Below, piece after piece: positions 39,507-47,953 of a DNA stretch of 64,000 bases. The stretch covers positions 10,784 to 74,783 of the forward strand of contig CAUEPS010000007.1 in the NCBI GenBank assembly GCA_959019775.1. The letters are read 5' to 3'. The notes below the pieces were generated by a model, which saw only the letters and a list, made by a program, of their open reading frames with translations, was not told the origin of the DNA and did no database searches. This DNA is from an uncultured Collinsella sp. (lineage in GTDB: Bacteria > Actinomycetota > Coriobacteriia > Coriobacteriales > Coriobacteriaceae). A program made the translations under genes and the position numbers. The stretch's first letter is position 1. Every line of letters starts with the position of its first letter.

Positions 39507-42394
39507 TCGAGGACGCTGTTTCGACGGGAACGCCGCAGTTTGTCATCGATTCCTATGCCACGCTTGCCGAGCGCGCCAAAACCCAATCGTTTGGTCTCAT
39601 CGAGGAAGATGTTATCGTCCTCGATACCGAGACCACGGGTCTTTCGGTGCAGGACAACGAGCTTATCGAGATATCGGCTGCCCGTCTTTCGGGCCGCGAG
39701 ATCGTCGACCGCTTCGATACCTTTGTGCATCCCAAACAGCTGATTCCCGCCGAGATTACCGAACTCACGAGCATTACAAACGCCGATGTGGCAGATGCTC
39801 CATCGGCCGTCGAGGCCGTGGCCGCTCTCGCCGATTTTGTCGGCGGCTGCCCGGTGATTGCGCATAACGCCACCTTCGACCGTTCGTTTATCGAGTCGGT
39901 CAAGGGCGGTGTCAACGTCAGCGACATCTGGATTGATTCGCTGGCACTGTCGCGCATCGCGCTTCCGCGCCTGGCATCGCATAAGCTGTCTTTCATGGCC
40001 GACCTGTTTGGCTGCGACTCGGTGTCGCACCGCGCCAACGCCGATGTCGACGCCCTGTGTGGCGTATGGCGCGTGTTGCTCGTGGCACTCACCGACTTGC
40101 CTCAGGGCTTAATGGCGCGCCTGGCCGACATGCACCCCGACGTGCCCTGGTCCTATCGTCCCATCTTTTCGTTCTTGGCGGGACAGAACCCGGGTTCCAT
40201 CTTCTCTCTCAGTGCCGCCCGCGCCGACGTACTCAAGGCCGATCGGGCCGATGATCGCGCTGATGCGGACGAGCTACCGGTCCTTAGGATGCCGAGCCGC
40301 GAGGAAATCGAGGCTGACTATGCCCCGGGCGGCCTGGTTAATCGCATGTATCCCGTGTACGAGCCGCGCGATGAGCAGATCGCAATGGCGGTTGAGGTCC
40401 GTGACGCACTCGTTACGGGAACGCATCGCGTGATTGAGGCGGGCACGGGCGTCGGCAAATCGATGGCTTACCTAGTGCCTTTTGCCGAGGCCGCGCGCCG
40501 CAACAACATCACGGTTGGCATCGCGACTAAATCGAATAATCTTGCGGACCAGCTCATGTATCATGAGCTGCCCAAACTTGCCGAGCAACTGGACGGAGGC
40601 CTATCGTTTTGCGCCCTCAAGGGCTATGACCACTATCCATGCTTGCGCAAGCTTGAGCGCATGAGCCGCGGCCAAGTTGAAATTACGACTAAGCGCGATC
40701 CTGCCGACACGCTTACGGCAGTCGCGGTCATCATGGCGTACGTGTGTCAGTCGGCCGATGGCGACCTCGACTCGCTCGGCATTCGCTGGCGCAGCGTCAA
40801 CCGTCCCGACTTTACGACGGCGTCGCGCGAGTGCGCCCGTCGCCTATGCCCGTTTTTCCCCGATAAATGCCTGGTCCACGGCGCCCGCCGTCGCGCGGCG
40901 CATGCCGATGTGGTGGTCACCAACCATTCCCTGCTGTTCCGCAACGTTGCGGCCGAGGGCAGAATCTTGCCTCCAATTCGTCACTGGGTGATCGATGAGG
41001 CCCACTCCATCGAGCGCGAGGCTCGCCGTCAATGGGCGCGCGTGGTGTCGGCGGATGAATCGCGCGTTCTGTTTGAGCGCCTGGGTGGCTCGAGCACCGG
41101 TGCACTGAGCCAGGTTTCCCGCGATTTGGCAGCTTCGGAGGGCTCTACGCTCTACCTGGGTCTAACCGCCAAGGCGACGTCGACGGCCGCGCGCGCGAGC
41201 ATGGCAATCGCCGATGTGTTTGACGGCGTTCGCGAGCTTGGCCGCCGTGCGCGCGGGGGCTATGACAATGCGAACCTATGGATTGGCCCCGAGCTGCGCG
41301 AATCTGACGACTGGCATGATTTCTTACAGTCGGCCTACACTGCTATTGACGCATTGGAACAAGCTGACAAGAGCGTCGACGCGCTGGTACAAGCCGTCGC
41401 CGCCGACAAGCCCGAGGTTGTTGTCGACCTGGGTGATATCTCGCGCCGCCTACACGAGCTGGCCGAGAACCTCAAACTCATCATCGACGGTACCGACGAA
41501 CACTACGTGTACTCGTTGCAAGTCAATCGCAGGCTGCGTGCCGGCGGCGAGTCGATGACTGCGGAGCGCCTCGATATTGGCGAGGCCTTGGCAACCGAGT
41601 GGCTGCCCGAGGTCCACACGGCTATCTTTGCATCGGCGACCATGACGGTTTCCAAGAGCTTTGAGCACTTTAATCACGCCGTCGGCCTCGATCGCATCGG
41701 TGCCTCGACATCATCGTCGCTGCACTTGGACTCGAGCTACGACTTCGATTCGAATATGGCCGTGGTCGTGGCTGGGGATATTCCCGATCCGCGCGACCGC
41801 GAAGGCTATCTTTCGGCGCTCGAGCGTGTGCTGGTCGACGCTCATCTTGCTATGGGCGGCTCGGTGCTCACGCTGTTCACCAACAGGCGTGACATGGAGA
41901 AACTGTACGCTCGCGTCGAGCCCAAGATGGCTCGTGCGGGTCTGGAACTCAACTGCCAGCAGCGCAACTCGTCTCCTCGCCGTCTGCGCGATCGCTTCAT
42001 CAACGAACCGACCTCGTCGCTCTTTGCGCTGAAGGCCTTTTGGGAAGGGTTTGACGCCAGCGGCGAGACGCTGCGCTGCGTCATCATCCCCAAGCTGCCG
42101 TTCTCGAGCCCCACAGACCCGCTCTCATGCGAGCGCAATCTGCGTGAAGACCGCGCTTGGGCGCGCTATTCGCTGCCCGAGGCCGTGCTCGAGGTCAAGC
42201 AGGCAGCCGGTCGCCTCATTCGCTCATCGACCGATTGTGGCGTACTCATCTTGGCCGACCCGCGCCTGGTGACGAAGGGCTACGGCAAGAAATTCTTAAC
42301 GTCGCTGCCCACGAGCTCCTATCAGCGCATCGAGTCGGCACAAATCGGGCACTATCTACAGCTGTGGCGCGCACGCCACGAGCGGCGCCGCTAA
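39500..42394 (+). CDS. dinG: Exonuclease-DinG-type helicase fusion
   Basis: The 964-residue protein joins an N-terminal DnaQ-like 3'-5' exonuclease (DEDD motifs VLDTETTGLSVQDNELIEIS, HNATFDRSFIESV, HRANADVDALCG; residues 35-200) to a superfamily 2 XPD/DinG helicase (Walker A IEAGTGVGKSMAYL, DEAH box in IDEAHSIEREARRQ). Cysteines around residues 380-460 (HYPCLRKL, CARRLCPFFPDKC) fit an iron-sulfur cluster. This fusion is known in Gram-positive bacteria. The stop overlaps the converging pafC by 4 bases. Confidence 0.93.
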   Translation: MLIEDAVSTGTPQFVIDSYATLAERAKTQSFGLIEEDVIVLDTETTGLSVQDNELIEISAARLSGREIVDRFDTFVHPKQLIPAEITELTSITNADVADAPSAVEAVAALADFVGGCPVIAHNATFDRSFIESVKGGVNVSDIWIDSLALSRIALPRLASHKLSFMADLFGCDSVSHRANADVDALCGVWRVLLVALTDLPQGLMARLADMHPDVPWSYRPIFSFLAGQNPGSIFSLSAARADVLKADRADDRADADELPVLRMPSREEIEADYAPGGLVNRMYPVYEPRDEQIAMAVEVRDALVTGTHRVIEAGTGVGKSMAYLVPFAEAARRNNITVGIATKSNNLADQLMYHELPKLAEQLDGGLSFCALKGYDHYPCLRKLERMSRGQVEITTKRDPADTLTAVAVIMAYVCQSADGDLDSLGIRWRSVNRPDFTTASRECARRLCPFFPDKCLVHGARRRAAHADVVVTNHSLLFRNVAAEGRILPPIRHWVIDEAHSIEREARRQWARVVSADESRVLFERLGGSSTGALSQVSRDLAASEGSTLYLGLTAKATSTAARASMAIADVFDGVRELGRRARGGYDNANLWIGPELRESDDWHDFLQSAYTAIDALEQADKSVDALVQAVAADKPEVVVDLGDISRRLHELAENLKLIIDGTDEHYVYSLQVNRRLRAGGESMTAERLDIGEALATEWLPEVHTAIFASATMTVSKSFEHFNHAVGLDRIGASTSSSLHLDSSYDFDSNMAVVVAGDIPDPRDREGYLSALERVLVDAHLAMGGSVLTLFTNRRDMEKLYARVEPKMARAGLELNCQQRNSSPRRLRDRFINEPTSSLFALKAFWEGFDASGETLRCVIIPKLPFSSPTDPLSCERNLREDRAWARYSLPEAVLEVKQAAGRLIRSSTDCGVLILADPRLVTKGYGKKFLTSLPTSSYQRIESAQIGHYLQLWRARHERRR

Positions 42395-43308
42395 AGCGGA
42401 CAGACGAGGGATTTTGCCATATCGCACAGACGCTCTGACAGGGCGGGGTCATCCAGGATGCGGATGGCCCCGCCCGCTGCGATTACCTGGCTTAACAGCC
42501 AGCGCTCGGAGCCGTAGCGCACATTCACTGTTGAGCTGTCCGCCCCATTGGGCTCAATCGACATAATGCCGGGCCAGTCTAGGCGCTCCGCCAAGGCGCG
42601 CGGCATGAGAAGCTTCGCGCTCCGCTCCGCCTGGGCGAGGGAGTCGTGGAGGGTCGCGGGCTCCGGTGCGTGGCGCACGACGGAGTCGTCGGTCAAGACC
42701 AAGCCCTCGATTTTATCCATACGATAGGTACGCTGTTCATCGACCGCGACATCCCAGGCAATCAGATACGTTTGGTCGCCGTTTGTTGTGATGCGCAAGG
42801 GGTCGACCAAACGCTCGCGCGCTTGTGTGTCATCCATCGAGCGATACGAGATGCGGCAGCGAACGCCGTCCCGAATGGCGCAGCTCAGCTGCTGCCAGTG
42901 CGATCCGTGGGCGACGGTGTCAAAGACGCGCTGGTTGTAACCGAGCTCTTTGGGAAGAAGGGCGTGCCGTATTCGAGCCGCCGCTTGGGGTTCGATCCCC
43001 AATGATTCAAGTTCATGGTTGAGCACAGCGCCCTCGGCGGCACTCAGGCGCAGCGGTAGCACGCGCCCCGCGTCACCGGTGAGGACCACGCACTCGCCGC
43101 GGCGTTCACAGATAATACGTGCACCCGATTCTCGGTCCGCAAGCGTCGAGACGATCTCGAGAATCTCGTCGAGCGATGCCCCCGTGATATCAAAGCGGCT
43201 GCAAAGCTCGTCTCGTGTCATGCCATTCTCGCCGGCGGCGTAGAGGGCCTCCATGATGTCGATGGCGCGCGAGAGTCTTTGCTCGCTGGTGAGTTTACGC
43301 ACGGGCAT
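42391..43308 (-). CDS. pafC: WYL-domain regulator, PafC-like
   Basis: The 305-residue protein has an N-terminal winged helix (EQRLSRAIDIMEALYAAGEN) and a WYL domain (about 140-215: RISYRSMDDTQARERLVDPL, TYLIAWDVAVDEQRTYRMDK), then a WCX domain. WYL regulators sense single-stranded DNA or nucleotides; in actinobacteria PafBC activates DNA-damage genes. Starts 14 bases inside the end of pafB, so they are coupled. Its 3' end overlaps the DinG-type gene by 4 bases. Confidence 0.88.
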   Translation of the reverse strand: MPVRKLTSEQRLSRAIDIMEALYAAGENGMTRDELCSRFDITGASLDEILEIVSTLADRESGARIICERRGECVVLTGDAGRVLPLRLSAAEGAVLNHELESLGIEPQAAARIRHALLPKELGYNQRVFDTVAHGSHWQQLSCAIRDGVRCRISYRSMDDTQARERLVDPLRITTNGDQTYLIAWDVAVDEQRTYRMDKIEGLVLTDDSVVRHAPEPATLHDSLAQAERSAKLLMPRALAERLDWPGIMSIEPNGADSSTVNVRYGSERWLLSQVIAAGGAIRILDDPALSERLCDMAKSLVCPL

Positions 43309-44317
43309 GCTCGTGCACCGTCCTTTCGATGAGGTGATTCCACGCCTGCTTGAGAGAATCGGGGGCGACGGGCCTCATGCCATCCATGGCATGGGCCATG
43401 CAAAACGAGGCTGCGGCTTCAAAGTCGCGCACGTCAACGGTCCAGGTCCAACCTGCTTCGGTGCGCATGAGCTCGCCTCGTCCGCGTGTGAGACCGCTGA
43501 TCATATCGGCCTGCGCTTCACGCGCGAACGAGAACGTAGCCGCAACGGGTGGGCGGTCGGCAAAATCGAACTCAAAGAATAAGTAATCGTTGAGGTTGAA
43601 ATCCGCAGGAATGGCGTAGGCTTTCGAAGGTCTCCAGGCGCGAATGATGCGGTCGCAGCGGAATGTCCTGATATTGTCGGTGGCATTGTCGAGGCCGCAG
43701 AAGTATGCCGTACCCTCGCGCTCGAACATGCCGTAGACGCAAACGGTCCGCTCGCGTTGTTCGCCGCGTCCGTTTTGGTACAAAAAGCGCAGCGCGCAAC
43801 GCTCGGCAAAGGCACTCCATACCGTATCGACGGCGGGAGAGCGGCGGATCGGTGCTTCTCCTGTCGTCGACATGCCGGTGAGGTAGGCAATCTTGGAGCG
43901 AATGTCGGCAAGCGGCGCGGCAAAGGTGGATGAGCCTGCCGCGAGTGTCTGGTCGATGGCGTTGAGCAGGATGTCAGCATCGTCTGCGGTGATGAGACCG
44001 CCCGCGGCAAACGTGTGCTCGCGGTCGATCGTCCACGCGCTCTCCTCGGTTTCCTGCGCTCCGGCAGCACGAACCTCCCTGATGACGATGCCGCGTTCGA
44101 GCAGCTTGTCGCGATCGCGGCGGAACTTGCGCTTGTCTGAGTCGATATTGCCCGAGCCGTACCCCAAATCGGAATCCAGGACGATTTGCTCGGTCGTCAG
44201 CGGTTCGGGAGAACTGTTGAGTACAAAGAAAAGGTTGAGGATGCGCTGAGCCGTTTTATCGAAACCGGGCTCGGGTGCACCCTTTTTAATTGTCGCGGTC
44301 GCGTCGCTTGCCGTCAT
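43295..44317 (-). CDS. pafB: WYL-domain regulator, PafB-like
   Basis: The 340-residue protein has an N-terminal HTH-like region (RILNLFFVLNSSPEPLTTEQ, SDKRKFRRDRDKLLERGI), and a WYL-type core (CALRFLYQNGRGEQRERTVC, RTFRCDRIIRAWRPS) in which the W-Y-L residues themselves are poorly kept. The tandem pair with pafC suggests a heterodimer regulator of DNA damage response. No proteasome genes are in view. Confidence 0.85.
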   Translation of the reverse strand: MTASDATATIKKGAPEPGFDKTAQRILNLFFVLNSSPEPLTTEQIVLDSDLGYGSGNIDSDKRKFRRDRDKLLERGIVIREVRAAGAQETEESAWTIDREHTFAAGGLITADDADILLNAIDQTLAAGSSTFAAPLADIRSKIAYLTGMSTTGEAPIRRSPAVDTVWSAFAERCALRFLYQNGRGEQRERTVCVYGMFEREGTAYFCGLDNATDNIRTFRCDRIIRAWRPSKAYAIPADFNLNDYLFFEFDFADRPPVAATFSFAREAQADMISGLTRGRGELMRTEAGWTWTVDVRDFEAAASFCMAHAMDGMRPVAPDSLKQAWNHLIERTVHEHARA

Positions 44318-44515
44318 AGAATCCTCGCATGAGAAGGTCGTTTGATGCCATGATTTTAGTCCGATATGGAGATTAGGCTATATCCTTGTCCGCTCGCGGC
44401 GTTAAGATGGCCCGAATTCGGTCGTTTGCGCTCGCTCGGGGTATACTTTCGACTATATACGGTTCTAATGTGCATGCATTGGGCCTATTTGTCGGATTAT
44501 GGATGTGGAGCGCAC

Positions 44516-47500
44516 ATGGCGAACACCCAGAACTATATTAACCACCTGCTGCAGAACACCGGCATTACGCCGGCGTGCAGTGAAGAAGAGCGCCTGGCTG
44601 CCGAGGATATCGCTCAGATTTTCCGCAACCACGGCTTTGACCCCGAGGTGCAGGAATTTAATGCTCCCGCGCCCAGCAGGTTGGCGTTTGCCGTTACCGG
44701 TATTCTGGCGTTTGCCGGCGCCCTGCTGATGGGCATCGGCGGCGGTATCGGCTTGGTCGGCACCTTGCTGGCCATTGTCGGCGCCGTGCTCTATGTGCTC
44801 GAGCGCACGGGGCATCCCGTGGTTTCGCGCCTGGGAAAGACCGGTGTGAGCCAAAATGTCATCGCCTATCACAAGGCCTCGGGCCCGCTTGCGTCTCCGC
44901 GCAACCGCCCGGTCGTCGTGGTGGCCCACTATGATTCCCCCCGCGCCGAGCTCCTTGCTCGCGAGCCCTACGCTCCGTATCGCGCGCTCATCGCCAAGCT
45001 CCTGCCTGTCGCCACGATCGCGCCCGCGGCTGTCGCCATCCTGCGCATCCTGCCGCTTCCCGGCGTGCTCAAGGTGCTGTTGTGGGTTGTCGCGATTTTG
45101 GCCTCCCTCGTGGCACTGGCCAACGCCGCCAATATCATCTCCAACCGTTTTGTGCTCCCCTACACGTCTGGCGCGGTGTGCAACAAGTCCTCTGTTGCCG
45201 CCATGCTCGGTGTCATGGACAACGTCGCCCCCTATCAGGGCGAAAACGAGTTCCCCGACGACATTCCATTCGATACTTATTTTGGCGAGCAGAAACGTCG
45301 CGCCGAGGAAATGGCGCGCGCGGCGGCCGAGTATGCCGCGGCCCAGCAGCAAAACGACTACGGCAACACCATTGAATATGAGGAGCCTTCCTACGACGAG
45401 GACGAGTTTGGCCAGCCGGTGGCGCCTGCCGATGTACCCGAGCAGGACGAGGCTTTTGATGGACAGATCGATGGTTTTGAGGGTGCCTCTGCCGACGAGA
45501 CACTGATCGGCGTTATCGCCCCCGAGGCTCAAGACCAGACTGCCCAGGCCGAAGTGTCCACCGAGGAAACGTCCACCGCCGAGCCGGCGGAGGAGCCCGC
45601 GGTGGTCGAAGCCGCTGAGCCCAAGCTCTATCGCAATGCCGCCGGCAATATCCGCTTTGGTTCGGATGCCATCCGTGCGCTCGGCATGCTTCCCGAGTCC
45701 TGCGCGCTCGATTACGAAGAGGGCGAGGAGCCGACGTTCGAGCCGGAGCCCGCTCCCGTTGCACAGGAGCCTACGCCCGCGGCAAATACGGCTGTTGCTC
45801 CCGCCGAGCCGGTCGCTGCCCCTGTTGCTGCCGCGGAGCCTGACGCAGAGCCCGCGCTCGATTCTGCAGCCGGTCTGGATATTCTGGCGCCTGCCGCTCC
45901 GGCACAGGTTGAAGACGAGACCGCCGACGAAGACTATGACGAGTATCCGCAGCGCGTGTCCTATGAGAGTGACACCGATTTCTCGGCCGAGCTTCCCTCG
46001 ACAACGCCCCATGCCGATATCGCTTCCGCGTTCTCCTCGATTGGTGCCAGCGCTTCGAGCTTCTTTAAGGGTGCCTTTGCGAAGGGCAAGAAGTTCGTCG
46101 ACGACTTTGAGGAAAAGCGTGCCGCTGCCCGCGAGGCCGCCGAGCGGGAGGCCATCGCCCAGCAGCAGGCCGCCGAGGCCGAGCGTGAGCGTGCGGCGCA
46201 GGAGTTCGAGCAGAGCGAGGCCGAGCAGCCGGAGCCTGTCGATGTCGCCGAAGCCACGACGTCCTTCGAGGCTCCGCAGCCGACATCCGCTGACGTTGCC
46301 GAGGCTACGACGTCCTTTGAGGCGCAGCAGCCGGTCGATGGCACCATGTCATTCGATGCCACGATGACGTTTGAGAAGCAGGGCACCGCAATTGCCGAGC
46401 CCCTTCCCATCTCCGATGATGCCAAGGATGCCGCCGATGATTCGGCTGTCGACGAGGCCGATTCCGTTGAGGCCAGCGCACCCGAGCAGGTCGAGGCTCC
46501 TGTTATGGAGCAGGAGCCCCCTGCGATTGGCGAGGCTCCCAAGACGGATGAGTCCAAGCCTTATTCTACGCAGATCTTTACCATGCCCGCGCCGAGCGAC
46601 CCCGGTGCCACGGTGGCCAATGTCGCTCCCACGCAGGACGAGACGGTGGACTCCCTCATGGCGCAGATTTCGTCTCAGGTGCCTCCGCGCCAGCAAATGA
46701 ATATCCCCGATCCGGCCTCCGCGCCCGCGCCCTCTTCGTCGCCGCTGGCCTCGGTCCCCGATCCGTCGCTGCCTTCGATGCAACAGGCCAACGTCGCGTC
46801 CCGCACGTCGCTGTTCGATCTTCCCGATCCTTCGGCACAGACAAATGATCCCTTTGCGACGGCGCAGGGCCCCGAGCCCACATCGGCACCGGTCGCGGCC
46901 CCCATGCCCATCTCCTCGGGAGCACAGCCGCTCGAGACCATCTCGGCTCCTGCTTCGACGGGCGCCAAGCCGCAGAAGCGTGGCCTGGGTGGCTTGTTCG
47001 GTCGCAAAAAGAAGAACGAGCAGGACAGCATGAGCGACTGGCTGGGCGTCGAGGACGATTACGATGCCAAGAAGTCCGGCCGCGGCATTGGCTCGTGGGA
47101 TAACTTCGAGGATGACGACGACGGTTGGAAGGGCGGCGCCACCTCCTCCGATGGTGCTTCTGCCGAGGATATGCTCTCGGCCGTTGCCTCCATGGGCGAC
47201 GATGAGCTGCTCGGCCACGATATCTGGTTCGTCGCAACGGGCGCGTCCGATTGCGACGGCGCCGGCATGAGGGCGTTTTTGGCCTCGCATCGTGACAAGC
47301 TCCGCGGTGTGTTCTTCATCAACCTCGAGTCTATCGGTGCCGGTAGGCTTTCGGTGGTGACGGTCGAGGGCGAGCAGCAGCTGTTTAAGGGCGATCGCCG
47401 CATCATGAATCTTGTCAACAAGGTGTGTAAGTCGTTCCACGTCGATTGCGGTGCATTCGAGATGCCCTATGCAAAAACCGATGCATCCGCAGCGCTCGAG

Positions 47501-47647
47501 GCGAGCCGTCGCGCCCTTACGATCGCCGGTGTGGACGGTCCGCGCCTTGCCTGCGCTCGAACCGAGGATGACCTGCCGTACAACGTCAATCCGACCAATA
47601 TCGCTACGGTGTCCGAGGTCGTGACCGAGGTCATTCGTCGTTCGTAG
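44516..47647 (+). CDS. M28-like membrane protein with degenerate active site and ~650-residue insert
   Basis: The 1043-residue protein begins like an M28 aminopeptidase (SEEERLAAEDIAQIFRNHGF), has two membrane segments (about 55-90) and AHYDSPRAE at 137-145, then two more hydrophobic helices (about 155-205). Residues about 240-895 are an acidic, Ala/Pro/Glu-rich insert. The M28 fold resumes at 903 (IWFVATGASDCDGAGMRAF, GVFFINLESIGAGRLSVV). Compared with M28 motifs, the bridging Asp is Cys222, the catalytic Glu-Glu is Ser-Asp, NLD is NLE, and the final His is Ala. Only the first metal His is kept. It is probably not a normal zinc peptidase. Start chosen for GTGGAG 5 bases upstream. Confidence 0.85.
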   Translation: MANTQNYINHLLQNTGITPACSEEERLAAEDIAQIFRNHGFDPEVQEFNAPAPSRLAFAVTGILAFAGALLMGIGGGIGLVGTLLAIVGAVLYVLERTGHPVVSRLGKTGVSQNVIAYHKASGPLASPRNRPVVVVAHYDSPRAELLAREPYAPYRALIAKLLPVATIAPAAVAILRILPLPGVLKVLLWVVAILASLVALANAANIISNRFVLPYTSGAVCNKSSVAAMLGVMDNVAPYQGENEFPDDIPFDTYFGEQKRRAEEMARAAAEYAAAQQQNDYGNTIEYEEPSYDEDEFGQPVAPADVPEQDEAFDGQIDGFEGASADETLIGVIAPEAQDQTAQAEVSTEETSTAEPAEEPAVVEAAEPKLYRNAAGNIRFGSDAIRALGMLPESCALDYEEGEEPTFEPEPAPVAQEPTPAANTAVAPAEPVAAPVAAAEPDAEPALDSAAGLDILAPAAPAQVEDETADEDYDEYPQRVSYESDTDFSAELPSTTPHADIASAFSSIGASASSFFKGAFAKGKKFVDDFEEKRAAAREAAEREAIAQQQAAEAERERAAQEFEQSEAEQPEPVDVAEATTSFEAPQPTSADVAEATTSFEAQQPVDGTMSFDATMTFEKQGTAIAEPLPISDDAKDAADDSAVDEADSVEASAPEQVEAPVMEQEPPAIGEAPKTDESKPYSTQIFTMPAPSDPGATVANVAPTQDETVDSLMAQISSQVPPRQQMNIPDPASAPAPSSSPLASVPDPSLPSMQQANVASRTSLFDLPDPSAQTNDPFATAQGPEPTSAPVAAPMPISSGAQPLETISAPASTGAKPQKRGLGGLFGRKKKNEQDSMSDWLGVEDDYDAKKSGRGIGSWDNFEDDDDGWKGGATSSDGASAEDMLSAVASMGDDELLGHDIWFVATGASDCDGAGMRAFLASHRDKLRGVFFINLESIGAGRLSVVTVEGEQQLFKGDRRIMNLVNKVCKSFHVDCGAFEMPYAKTDASAALEASRRALTIAGVDGPRLACARTEDDLPYNVNPTNIATVSEVVTEVIRRS

Positions 47648-47669
47648 ACAGACCCGCTAAGGAGTCAGC

Positions 47670-47888
47670 GTGTTTTCGTACATCAAGCGCCATTGGCCCA
47701 TCTATCTGATTTTGACCCTGATCGCTATCGCATTGGGTTTTGGGACCGCTTATGTCGTTGGCGTTAAGGGCTCGACGCCCGAGACAACAATGAACGAAGA
47801 GGTGGAGCAAGAGCAAAGTTTGGGTGCCGACGGTATTTCCGAGTCCGATCAGGCAGCCATCGATGGCGGTTCGTCATCTGCTGAATAG
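47670..47888 (+). CDS. Small single-pass membrane protein
   Basis: The 72-residue protein has one N-terminal membrane helix (PIYLILTLIAIALGFGTAYV) and an acidic Ser/Glu/Gln-rich tail outside. Start is GTG at 47670 with AAGGAG 6 bases upstream, 22 bases after the M28-like gene, so probably cotranscribed and a possible partner. No family recognised. Confidence 0.75.
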   Translation: MFSYIKRHWPIYLILTLIAIALGFGTAYVVGVKGSTPETTMNEEVEQEQSLGADGISESDQAAIDGGSSSAE

Positions 47889-47910
47889 CCGATTCATCGT
47901 TTATGCCCAA

Positions 47911-47948
47911 GGCGGGCGAGCCGGGAGACTGGCTCGCCCGCTTTTTTA
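47911..47948. terminator. Bidirectional terminator
   Basis: GGCGGGCGAGCC / GGCTCGCCCGCT stem followed by TTTTTTA on the plus strand; it separates the converging small membrane protein and adhesin genes. Confidence 0.88.
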
Positions 47949-47953
47949 TCGTG

